This document shows, piece by piece, positions 1 to 5,433 of a DNA stretch of 5,599 nt. Position numbers and translations under genes: made by a program. The notes below the pieces were generated by a model. It made no database searches. It was not told the origin of the DNA and saw only the letters and a program-made list of their open reading frames with translations. Numbering within the stretch: the first letter of the stretch is position 1; the number at the start of each line of letters is the position of its first letter. The DNA is taken from positions 1-5,599 of the forward strand of contig JAIRNQ010000065.1 in NCBI GenBank assembly GCA_031257955.1, written 5' to 3'. This DNA comes from Deltaproteobacteria bacterium. GTDB lineage: Bacteria; Desulfobacterota; Desulfarculia; Adiutricales; Adiutricaceae.

Positions 1-567
1 TAAGGCCAGAACGGCGGAGAGGTTTTGCGAGTAGACGGATTTTTTGGCCAGGGCTTGGCCATCCCGCCAAGACAATTCCCGTAGGCCAATGACCGCCGAA
101 CCACCCAAGCGGGCGGCCAAGCGGCCGGCCATCTCGCCGCCGAAAACTCCAGGCGGAAACAGGGCCAGATCGAAGCCAAAGCCGGTCGCCCGATCCAGGA
201 GCGTTTCCGGAGCGTAACTGTCGGCCTTTAGCCAAACCCGCTCGACCGAAGGGCCCAGCCACTTGGCCAGCTCCTCGATCTTGGCGAAATCGTCCACCAG
301 CGTCACATAGGCTTGAACGCTTGTAGCCAGATCCTCTTGGCCCGGAACCCTTGTCCCCGGAACCCCTGGTCCCCGAACCTCTGGCCCCGGAACCCCTGGC
401 ATCAGAACGCTTGGCCCAGGAACTACTGCTGCCTGAATCCTCTGAATCCCCCGAATCGCCGGAATTGAGCCGGCGGCCAGAAAGGCGCCCACTGCCCGGG
501 CTTGGCTTTCAAAGGAAGCCGATAGGCCGTTTAAAAAAACGTATGTCTTTAAGCCTACCGAGGCCAC
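1..567 (-). CDS. etfA: Electron transfer flavoprotein alpha subunit (FixB/YgcQ-like), 3' end cut by window edge
   Basis: The first 189 codons of an ETF alpha subunit are visible; the C-terminal FAD-binding domain lies beyond the left edge. ETF alpha pairs with ETF beta in the cytoplasm, holds the electron-carrying FAD and relays electrons from a flavin dehydrogenase. The visible part is domain I: strand YVFLNGL (9-15), a helix (16-32), strand VQAYVTLVD (84-92), FDLALFPPG (132-140), then the typical GGEMAGRLAARLG (143-155) and KSVYSQNLSAV (176-186), which matches the family's region around the conserved Tyr-Gly-Gly-Asn. The start is GTG at 567, set by AAAGGAG five bases upstream. It follows etfB by 40 bases, so the two are surely cotranscribed. 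Oddly, residues 35-77 are low-complexity repeats placed between helix 1 and strand 2, where E. coli YgcQ, as I recall it, has almost no linker. No stop or frameshift is seen. Confidence 0.88.
   Translation of the reverse strand, partial: MASVGLKTYVFLNGLSASFESQARAVGAFLAAGSIPAIRGIQRIQAAVVPGPSVLMPGVPGPEVRGPGVPGTRVPGQEDLATSVQAYVTLVDDFAKIEELAKWLGPSVERVWLKADSYAPETLLDRATGFGFDLALFPPGVFGGEMAGRLAARLGGSAVIGLRELSWRDGQALAKKSVYSQNLSAVLAL
337..426 (-). repeat. 15-bp in-frame tandem repeat, six imperfect units, inside etfA
   Basis: Six consecutive 15-bp units encode residues 48-77: VVPGP, SVLMP, GVPGP, EVRGP, GVPGT, RVPGQ. The consensus unit on the minus strand is GGGGTTCCGGGGCCA. Since 15 is divisible by three the frame is kept. 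The units differ mostly by point changes, which suggests slippage expansion followed by drift. The peptide should be an extended, flexible Pro-Gly linker. Confidence 0.85.
430..465 (-). repeat. 9-bp in-frame tandem repeat, four units, inside etfA
   Basis: Four 9-bp units, each beginning ATTC on the minus strand (ATTCCGGCG, ATTCGGGGG, ATTCAGAGG, ATTCAGGCA), encode IPA-IRG-IQR-IQA, residues 35-46. The array lies one codon before the 15-bp array, so the two together make up nearly the whole inserted linker. Confidence 0.7.
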
Positions 568-572
568 GTTGA

Positions 573-579
573 CTCCTTT
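573..579 (-). promoter_or_regulatory. Shine-Dalgarno site of etfA
   Basis: On the minus strand AAAGGAG sits five bases before the GTG at 565-567. The reading frame stays open further upstream but offers no ATG or GTG with a better site, so this decides the GTG start. Confidence 0.75.
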
Positions 580-607
580 GGTCGTCTTCGCTTCCAGGTT
601 CTCTGGC

Positions 608-1435
608 TCACCGTTTCCACCCGTTTAGGGCGTCCAGCAGCCTAGCCGCCTTTTCGGCCGGGCTACCTTCGGTTATGAGCTGGCCTTGGCGCTTTCGCTC
701 GAGGCGTTCGAGGGTCGTCAGGCTGGCAAAGCTTTCAGTGCCGGTCGGTTGGCGATAAGCTTCAGTCGTTTCTGGGTGGTTAGCGGAAGGGTCGGCTGGG
801 GGTGCGATAATATCCAGAGGGCTCTTGGCGGCGTCCAGGCGGGCCTTAATGGTCGGGACCCTCAGGAAGGCCGAAGGGGCATTGCCAATGGCCAAGACTA
901 TGGGCGGCGTGAGTATTTGCGAAAGTATCCCATCGTCGGAGAGGCTCTCAACGGCGATTTGGCCCGGTCCGGCCGGGTAAAAGTTCAGCGTCTCGACAAT
1001 CAGCGGGAAGCCCAGGCGTTCGGCCAGATACATGGCCGTTAAGCCGTTTTGGCCGTCGGCCGAGCGGCAGCCGGTAACTATCAAATCAAAACCCTCGGCC
1101 AAGGGGGCCAAGCGGCCGGCGATCAGATCCGGGCAAAAGCGCGAGTCTTTGGGGGCCACGGCGATGGTTACCCGGTCGAAGCCCAAAGCTTTAAGGGTTT
1201 GGCCCACTCGCCTGGCGCCGGGGCTATCGCCCAGGGTGATGGCGGATAGATAAACCTTGTCCGTCCCCAAGGCCTCCCGTAGCCGCAGGGCCAGCTCCAA
1301 GGCGCTTTCGTCGTCGGGATTGACGATCGGCCGGGCGTAGGCTTCCTCGGGTCTAAGATTTGGGCCAATTTTCCAGTCGCCCTCGGTTAAGTCCTCAAGG
1401 TTGGCGACCATCTTAAAGGCGGCTAAGATTCGCAT
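608..1435 (-). CDS. etfB: Electron transfer flavoprotein beta subunit (FixA/YgcR-like)
   Basis: This 275-residue protein has the usual length and order of ETF beta. It binds AMP (or a second FAD in bifurcating types), contacts the partner dehydrogenase and pairs with the alpha subunit encoded next. Motifs seen: N-terminal strand MRILAAFKMV (1-10), VNPDDESALELALRLRE (38-54), the TLGDSPGARR nucleotide-binding turn (67-76), KALGFDRV (82-89), TGCRSADGQNGLTA (121-134) matching the family's Gly-x4-Asp-x2-Gln-x-Gly signature, ERLGFPLI (139-146), and the VPTIKA partner-contact region (193-198). The ATG fits the family N terminus exactly, although upstream only a weak GGA is present 11 bases away. The extended -10 at 1579-1587 may give this gene its own promoter, separate from the upstream oxidase. 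The Arg-Glu-Val-Asp-Gly-Gly segment of classical ETF beta is replaced here by SLSDDG (164-169), so it belongs to a divergent branch rather than the fatty-acid-oxidation type. Confidence 0.93.
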   Translation of the reverse strand: MRILAAFKMVANLEDLTEGDWKIGPNLRPEEAYARPIVNPDDESALELALRLREALGTDKVYLSAITLGDSPGARRVGQTLKALGFDRVTIAVAPKDSRFCPDLIAGRLAPLAEGFDLIVTGCRSADGQNGLTAMYLAERLGFPLIVETLNFYPAGPGQIAVESLSDDGILSQILTPPIVLAIGNAPSAFLRVPTIKARLDAAKSPLDIIAPPADPSANHPETTEAYRQPTGTESFASLTTLERLERKRQGQLITEGSPAEKAARLLDALNGWKR

Positions 1436-1486
1436 GTTGGGAAACGTCCAGAGGGAAAAAGGTTTTCGAGGATAGATCTCCCCAAG

Positions 1487-1534
1487 GGAGCTCGGGAGCT
1501 TGGGAGTACGGGAGGTCGGGGGCTATGGAACTCG
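1487..1534. repeat. 8-bp tandem repeat, six units, in the etfB leader
   Basis: Plus-strand units are GGAGCTCG, GGAGCTTG, GGAGTACG, GGAGGTCG, GGGGCTAT and GGAACTCG, all in strict 8-bp register. Three weaker units may continue to 1558. On the minus strand the array lies between the predicted start of transcription and the etfB ATG. The 8-bp period is not a multiple of three, as expected for noncoding DNA. Confidence 0.85.
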
Positions 1535-1578
1535 GGCGGCCATAAGGCGGGGAGGTCCGTAACTGGGCTTACTCGCTG

Positions 1579-1587
1579 ATTATAACA
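1579..1587 (-). promoter_or_regulatory. Extended -10 promoter candidate for etfBA
   Basis: The minus strand reads TGTTATAAT, a perfect TATAAT preceded by TGn, i.e. an extended -10. No good -35 exists at 16-18 bases (that stretch is GC-rich), which an extended -10 can tolerate. Transcription would start near 1572, leaving a leader of about 137 bases that includes the 8-bp repeat array. Confidence 0.5.
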
Positions 1588-1720
1588 CGGTCAGTCGGGA
1601 AGGCCGCGGCGGTGCCGAAAGATTAGGAAAAGTCGTAATATTTTGGAATCAAAGAGTTAAAATCGTTAAACGCGGAAGTCAAATAAGAATTATGTAATGT
1701 AACTGGCGGGGAGGATTAAT

Positions 1721-1752
1721 CCAGCGATCCCGGATAGGGACGGGATCGCTGG
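1721..1752 (-). terminator. Perfect 12-bp hairpin downstream of the oxidase gene
   Basis: CCAGCGATCCCG (1721-1732) and its exact reverse complement (1741-1752) flank an 8-base loop. The stem is GC-rich and starts 44 bases past the oxidase stop. After the stem the minus strand reads ATTAATCC, with no U-run, so this is not a textbook intrinsic terminator. It may instead protect the 3' end of the mRNA or assist factor-dependent termination. Confidence 0.5.
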
Positions 1753-1766
1753 GGGTAGCGATAGGC

Positions 1767-1786
1767 TGGCTTGGCCTGGCCTGGCC
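1767..1786. repeat. 5-bp tandem repeat (TGGCC)4
   Basis: The plus strand shows TGGCT followed by three TGGCC units, running into a 10-bp palindrome CCTGGCCAGG at 1780-1789. It lies about ten bases past the oxidase stop codon on the minus strand. Confidence 0.7.
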
Positions 1787-1795
1787 AGGGCGGAC

Positions 1796-3241
1796 TTAAT
1801 CAATGGGCCAGATGTCGCCCATGTTCATGATCCGGTTGGGATCGAAGGCCGCTTTGAGGGTTTTGAGGATATAGTAGGAGGAACCGTATTCCTGTTTGAT
1901 CCAGGCCGTGCGGTGTTTGCCAACCCCATGGTGGTGGCACATGGAACCTCCCCTGGCTAGGGTCTCCTCGACGATGATTTTTTTGATGGCCAAGTGGTAC
2001 TTGCTGATCTCTTCCTCGGGCTTGATGTTGACGAGGTTGTAGTAGTAGACGAAGTAGATGTTGGCCCCGTTGATATAGCCGTGGGAGGAGTGCCCGCCCA
2101 GGAGCGTCAGATCCGGCACCTCGGCCCGAACCCTTTTGATGACCGCCTCGTAGATGGGGTAAAGTTCGCTCCAGTTGGCCGAGATCTCGGTTGTGTGGCC
2201 GATGTTTTGGGTTTCCTTGATCTCTATCCTCTCTTCGGCGATGGCTTTGGGATCCCAGTTTAGGTGGGCGAACCAACGCTCGATGTGTTTGGGATCGACG
2301 GGTTTACATTCAGGGTGGGCGGCCACTATCGCCTTGATGCCGTCGGCCGTGGCCTTGGCCACGCCCTCGGGTCCTTCGGCCATGAAGATTAAGACGCAGT
2401 CGTCGCCGGCGAAATGGGAGAAGTGGTAGGCACCGTCCTCATGGTCGTATAGGCGGGCTATGGAAGGCTTGTAACCCTTAACCATCACTTCCCTGAGAAT
2501 CTCAAAACCTAGCTTCATCTCCCGCAGGGTGTAGCCCATGAAGGAGTTGTTTTCCGGGTAATAGGGGAAAAGTTTGACGGTTACCTCGGTGATGAAGCAG
2601 AGCCCGCCTTCGTTTCCGATGATAACGTGTCTGATGTCCGGACCGGCCGCCCGGCGGGGGACGTTTTTGACTCGGGTTATTTCACCATTGGGAAACACGG
2701 CCTCCACCCCCACCAGCATGTCCTCGATGCCTCCGTAGAGGGTGGAGAACTGGCCGATGCTGCGGGTGGCCGTGAGGCCGCCCATCAGGGCCAGGGGCTT
2801 GGATTGTGGCGAGTGCCCGGTGGTAAGGCCCATGGCTCGGCATTTATCGTCCAATACTTGGAGGGACACGCCGGCCTGGCAAGTGGCTTGCATATTTATG
2901 GGGTCAATGGAGAGGATCTCGTTCATCCGTGAGCAGTCCAGCACAATCGAGTCGGGGACGATTGTTTCCAGTCCCCCCTCGGTCGCCGAAATACCGGCCC
3001 TGGGGACCACGTTGACCTTGTTGGCGGAGGCCCATTTTAAGGCTTCTGCCACTTCGGCGGTGTTTAAGACGTAAACAATGGCAACCGGGATGGGCTGGGT
3101 GTAAACCCCGCAAATATTTTCATACTTCCGGAAGCGATCTACGCTTGCGTCCTTTAATACTTGATCATCGGTAATGACCCGGTCCGGGGAAACGATTTTC
3201 TTTAGACTGGTTACGATTTCTTCGCGATTCATGCTATTCAC
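1796..3241 (-). CDS. ygcU: FAD-linked oxidase/dehydrogenase, YgcU-like (VAO/PCMH family, alkyl-DHAP-synthase-related)
   Basis: A 481-residue cytoplasmic flavoenzyme closely resembling E. coli YgcU as I remember it (about 484 residues, substrate unknown). The PCMH-type FAD domain spans about 48-225: PRAGISATEGG (80-90), TGHSPQSKP (141-149), GGLTATRSIGQ (154-164) and GPDIRHVIIGNEGGLCFITE (200-219). The C-terminal FAD-oxidase domain carries LLGGHSSHGYINGAN (380-394), GGSMCHHHGVGKHR (431-444) and FDPNRIMNMG (466-475). The His triad 436-438 in a G-V-G-K context is typical of alkyl-dihydroxyacetonephosphate synthase relatives. There is no iron-sulfur domain, signal peptide or membrane segment. The GTG at 3241 is chosen because GGAGG lies seven bases upstream; TTG at 3244 (4 bases) and ATG at 3232 (16 bases) fit worse. 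It follows the kinase by 194 bases with no clear promoter between. EtfBA encoded downstream is the probable electron acceptor (inference). Confidence 0.93.
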   Translation of the reverse strand: MNSMNREEIVTSLKKIVSPDRVITDDQVLKDASVDRFRKYENICGVYTQPIPVAIVYVLNTAEVAEALKWASANKVNVVPRAGISATEGGLETIVPDSIVLDCSRMNEILSIDPINMQATCQAGVSLQVLDDKCRAMGLTTGHSPQSKPLALMGGLTATRSIGQFSTLYGGIEDMLVGVEAVFPNGEITRVKNVPRRAAGPDIRHVIIGNEGGLCFITEVTVKLFPYYPENNSFMGYTLREMKLGFEILREVMVKGYKPSIARLYDHEDGAYHFSHFAGDDCVLIFMAEGPEGVAKATADGIKAIVAAHPECKPVDPKHIERWFAHLNWDPKAIAEERIEIKETQNIGHTTEISANWSELYPIYEAVIKRVRAEVPDLTLLGGHSSHGYINGANIYFVYYYNLVNIKPEEEISKYHLAIKKIIVEETLARGGSMCHHHGVGKHRTAWIKQEYGSSYYILKTLKAAFDPNRIMNMGDIWPID

Positions 3242-3248
3242 CAAGGGG

Positions 3249-3253
3249 CCTCC
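3249..3253 (-). promoter_or_regulatory. Shine-Dalgarno site of the ygcU-like gene
   Basis: GGAGG on the minus strand stands 4, 7 and 16 bases before the TTG (3244), GTG (3241) and ATG (3232) candidates. The 7-base spacing favours GTG, and the resulting N terminus lines up with remembered E. coli YgcU to within one residue. Confidence 0.65.
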
Positions 3254-3435
3254 AACCGGGGCCGGGGAGGGTAATCGAGCCGAGCTTGGCCCGTAGGGTA
3301 ACTGGGATTATGGGTATATGGGATACGGTTTATCCTTGGCCCCAAAGGCCGAGGGTTTAATGGCGGCCTCGGACTCGCGCGACCAAAGGCCAGTCCAGCT
3401 TTGAAAAAAGCCTCGCGCCTAAAGGACGTGGGCAG

Positions 3436-4866
3436 TTAATGAGTAAAAAAGGGATAAGCCTTTTTTAGGATAACGTCGGTATATTGGGTTATCTGGCTAT
3501 AGACGCCTTCGTAAAGCTCTGTGTAAAAGGCATGGTTTCGGGTGTTGGGCTTGAAGGTGTCTTTGGCCCGGACCATAGCGGCCATAGCTTGGCCAAAGGA
3601 GTCATAGACCGAGCTACCGACTGCGGCGCAGATGGCCGAGCCCAGTCCCACGGCCCCGTTTATCTCGGTTCGGACAGCTGGAATGCCCATTACGTCGGCA
3701 ATTATGCCCATGAAAAGATCGCCGTTGGAGCCACCGCCCGAAACGATTACCCGTTCAAGTTTGACATCCAACTCTTTTACCATGGCCCGCAGGTGCCCGC
3801 CCATGGTCATGGCTATGGCCTCCATTACCGAGCGGTACATATGGACGGGCGTGGTCCGGCCGGTGAAGCCCAGCATGACCCCTTTTTTGTGGAGGGCCGA
3901 AGGCGGGGCCAGCCATTCGGGCACGGTCAAAAGCCCATCGCTACCCGGGGGGATTTCGGCGGCCAAACGGTTTAGGTAATTGTCCGTGGTGAGACCCATC
4001 CCCTGGGCCTTTAGATCGGCGTCCCGGCCCATGATTTCCCTGACCCAGCTGACCGTGGACATGCCCCGGCGGATGCCGCAGCTTTCGTATAAAAACCTGA
4101 AGGGTTGGGAGGCCATGTTGGTAAAGAGGGCGGCCGAGTCGGGCCGAAAATCGCTACCCTCGACCATGGAACATATGTAAGTGCCCAGGGAAAGCAAGGC
4201 CGTGCCGTCACCCAAGGGGCCGCAGCCCAAGGCTTCCACGGCCTTGTCGCTGGCCGTGGCTACCACCGGCAAGCCCTCGGGGAGGGAAGTGGCCTCGGCG
4301 GCCCATTTGGTGACCTTGCCCAAAGGTTGGCCGGGCTTTACCAGATCGAAAAGCATCTCTCGGGGGATCTTGTGGCGGTTAAAGAGTTCTTTGTCCTCTA
4401 GCCAATCCCAAGTGGCGTAGTCGATGGGCCACTCACCCAAGAGATTGGCGCAGGTGTCCAGTTTGTTTCCGGTCAGCTTGGCCCCGATGTAACCCGTGGT
4501 GGTGGTAACGTAGGCCACGTTCGGGTCGTCGTGCTCGTAGGGCCTGGCCAATCTTAGATCCATCCAACTCAAAACGGGCTGTGCCAAACTTAGATCCGAT
4601 TTGAGAAGGGCCCGGCAGCAACGGATGGTACAGAGCCCCAACCCGACGATCTCGCTAACCTTGCCCGGAAATTCGGCCATGGCTTTTTTGCAAGCCGCCA
4701 CCAGCGTGTCCCAAAGATCGTCGCCCGGGTGTTGGGCCACGCCTTCCTTGGGCAACAGCAAAGGCTTAAGCGGTTCGATGCCCTGGGCGACCACCCGGCC
4801 GGTCTTGTCGAATATCAAAACCTTGGTGCTTTGAGTGCCACCATCGACGCCGATTAAATATTCCAT
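3436..4866 (-). CDS. ygcE: FGGY-family carbohydrate/polyol kinase, YgcE-like
   Basis: A 476-residue ATP-dependent kinase of the FGGY family (glycerol, xylulose, gluconate kinases), very similar along its length to E. coli YgcE as I recall it, whose substrate is unknown. Motifs: phosphate-1 loop IGVDGGTQSTKVLIFD (5-20), the family's TIRCCRALLK (80-89), WMDLRLARPYE (101-111) in the sugar-binding region, SDKAVEALGCG (206-216) whose Asp207 fits the catalytic base, phosphate-2 LSLGTY (225-230), and adenosine-loop VSGGGSNGDLFMGIIADV (375-392). All key parts are present, so it should be active. The ATG at 4866 has GGTGA four bases upstream. It is the first gene of the set and precedes the oxidase, suggesting that phosphorylation and oxidation serve the same substrate. 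The C terminus is about 16 residues shorter than remembered E. coli YgcE. Identity as a kinase is secure; the substrate is not. Confidence 0.93.
   Translation of the reverse strand: MEYLIGVDGGTQSTKVLIFDKTGRVVAQGIEPLKPLLLPKEGVAQHPGDDLWDTLVAACKKAMAEFPGKVSEIVGLGLCTIRCCRALLKSDLSLAQPVLSWMDLRLARPYEHDDPNVAYVTTTTGYIGAKLTGNKLDTCANLLGEWPIDYATWDWLEDKELFNRHKIPREMLFDLVKPGQPLGKVTKWAAEATSLPEGLPVVATASDKAVEALGCGPLGDGTALLSLGTYICSMVEGSDFRPDSAALFTNMASQPFRFLYESCGIRRGMSTVSWVREIMGRDADLKAQGMGLTTDNYLNRLAAEIPPGSDGLLTVPEWLAPPSALHKKGVMLGFTGRTTPVHMYRSVMEAIAMTMGGHLRAMVKELDVKLERVIVSGGGSNGDLFMGIIADVMGIPAVRTEINGAVGLGSAICAAVGSSVYDSFGQAMAAMVRAKDTFKPNTRNHAFYTELYEGVYSQITQYTDVILKKAYPFFTH
3444..3467 (-). repeat. Perfect inverted repeat at the 3' end of the kinase gene
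   Basis: TAAAAAAGG (3444-3452) and CCTTTTTTA (3459-3467) are exact complements around a 6-base loop. They lie within the last kinase codons and end five bases before the stop codon. On the mRNA this gives an A-rich arm and a U6-ending arm with two G-C pairs: a weak hairpin that might slow polymerase but lacks a GC-rich stem. Confidence 0.55.
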
Positions 4867-4886
4867 CGCTTCACCGTTTCCCCGAG

Positions 4887-4916
4887 AATATCGCTTTAAG
4901 ATGATTGGCCTGTCAT
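4887..4916 (-). promoter_or_regulatory. Weak promoter candidate for the kinase gene
   Basis: The minus strand shows ATGACA (4911-4916, 5 of 6 matches to the -35 consensus), an 18-base spacer and GATATT (4887-4892, 4 of 6 to the -10). Transcription would begin about 14 bases before the kinase ATG, leaving room for the GGTGA site. A match this weak could arise by chance. Confidence 0.25.
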
Positions 4917-4988
4917 TTTGGCTTGAATACTTTGCACTTTTTCAATATCACCGCCAAAGACCTTATCGTTAAGGACATTTATCGACAT
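4896..4988 (-). CDS. 30-codon open frame upstream of the kinase; small gene or gene remnant
   Basis: The minus-strand ATG at 4988 opens a 30-residue peptide starting MSINVLNDKVFGGDIEKV and ending at TAA 29 bases before the kinase start, a typical operon spacing. Unlike the flanking DNA it is not repeat-like, and its codons resemble those of the neighbouring genes. It has no good Shine-Dalgarno site and no recognisable domain. Its first seven residues loosely recall the N terminus of the SDR protein YgcW (MSI..LN), the E. coli neighbour of ygcE, but no Rossmann motif follows. It may be a leader peptide, a fragment of a deleted gene, or chance. Confidence 0.25.
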   Translation of the reverse strand: MSINVLNDKVFGGDIEKVQSIQAKMTGQSS

Positions 4989-5060
4989 CACCCGGTCGGA
5001 CCAAGCTGGGACGAACTGGGACGGGGGCAAAGCCGGCCCAAACCAACCCCAATCAGTCCG

Positions 5061-5094
5061 GCCAGTTCTAGCCAGGCCAGTCCGGGCCAATGGG
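5061..5094. repeat. Short GCCAG-type 5-bp repeat cluster
   Basis: In 5-bp register the plus strand reads GCCAG, TTCTA, GCCAG, GCCAG, TCCGG, GCCA. The words CAGTCCGG at 5055 and 5079 add a second direct repeat. A 10-bp unit ending CTGGGACG is also doubled at 5003-5020. Confidence 0.5.
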
Positions 5095-5310
5095 CGATTA
5101 TTTAGCGCCCGATCGAAAACCGAGGCCCGAGGGAGGCCGATTTGGCCGCGACCTTGGATACGTTTCCGACTAGCCAAAGGCCAGCCTGGGCCTAGCCCGA
5201 CAAGCCATCGAGTAAGTTTTACTCCCGCGGGTTTTCCGTCACAAAAAAGGGAAGATAAAACTTGATGCATGAGACTATCTTATCATACTTCATTCTGCTG
5301 ATCCGCGATA

Positions 5311-5337
5311 CATTTATGACTTCCTAGGACATAAATG
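5311..5337. promoter_or_regulatory. Operator-like dyad CATTTATG-N11-CATAAATG
   Basis: Two perfect 8-bp inverted arms (5311-5318 and 5330-5337) are separated by 11 bases, so their centres lie 19 bp apart, close to two helical turns. This suits a dimeric helix-turn-helix repressor. The site sits in an AT-rich island upstream of the kinase gene, next to a minus-strand TATGAT (5282-5287) that might be a -10. No regulator gene is visible. Confidence 0.4.
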
Positions 5338-5384
5338 CGTCAAAGATCGCTTTTTGGACCATCAGGCTAGTGGCTCACGGGCTG

Positions 5385-5408
5385 GGTGGGGTTCCCTGGC
5401 AACCCACC
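5385..5408. repeat. Hairpin with one bulged base
   Basis: GGTGGGGTT (5385-5393) pairs with AACCCACC (5401-5408) around a 7-base loop, leaving one extra G as a bulge. There is no T-run on either side, so it is not a clear terminator. Confidence 0.35.
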
Positions 5409-5433
5409 GTTAAGGAACCGCCGAGGTGAAAAC

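Larger units (their letters stand above)
1436..1795. other. 360-bp spacer between ygcU-like gene and etfB
   Basis: No gene is seen. Reading in the minus-strand direction from the oxidase stop, it holds a 5-bp repeat (1767-1786), a perfect hairpin (1721-1752), an AT-rich stretch of roughly 1615-1700 unlike the flanking GC-rich DNA, an extended -10 (1579-1587) and the 8-bp array (1487-1534). The layout reads as transcript end, then promoter, then leader, so the kinase/oxidase and etfBA may form two transcripts. Confidence 0.6.

Noticed and set aside
351..572. Plus-strand 73-residue frame with PEPLA/PEPLV-type repeats
   Set aside because: It is antisense to etfA and its repeat peptide is only the other strand of the 15-bp etfA array; the etfA frame carries the recognisable ETF alpha motifs.
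1487..1534. Possible CRISPR array
   Set aside because: Units are only 8 bp with no spacers between them; this is a simple tandem repeat.
1994..2429. Plus-strand frames opposite the oxidase gene
   Set aside because: They are antisense to a strongly conserved enzyme, with skewed Val/Asp or Ser/Ala composition and no recognisable domain.
3404..3420. Intrinsic terminator after the kinase gene (T6 run on the minus strand)
   Set aside because: The GC-rich stretch before the T-run does not form a stem of more than about three pairs.
3484..3979. Plus-strand frames of 163 and 115 residues opposite the kinase gene
   Set aside because: They are shadows of the FGGY kinase reading frame, which contains all expected motifs on the minus strand.
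4896..5270. 124-residue minus-strand frame upstream of the kinase
   Set aside because: Its first three quarters are rich in Trp, Arg, Gly and Pro and arise from GC-rich short repeats, with no motif. Only the last 30 codons look protein-like and are listed separately.
5265..5327. 20-codon plus-strand frame with a hydrophobic stretch (MHETILSYFILLIRDTF)
   Set aside because: It is very short, the nearest Shine-Dalgarno-like GGGAAG is too far from the ATG, and it overlaps the AT-rich island and the dyad.
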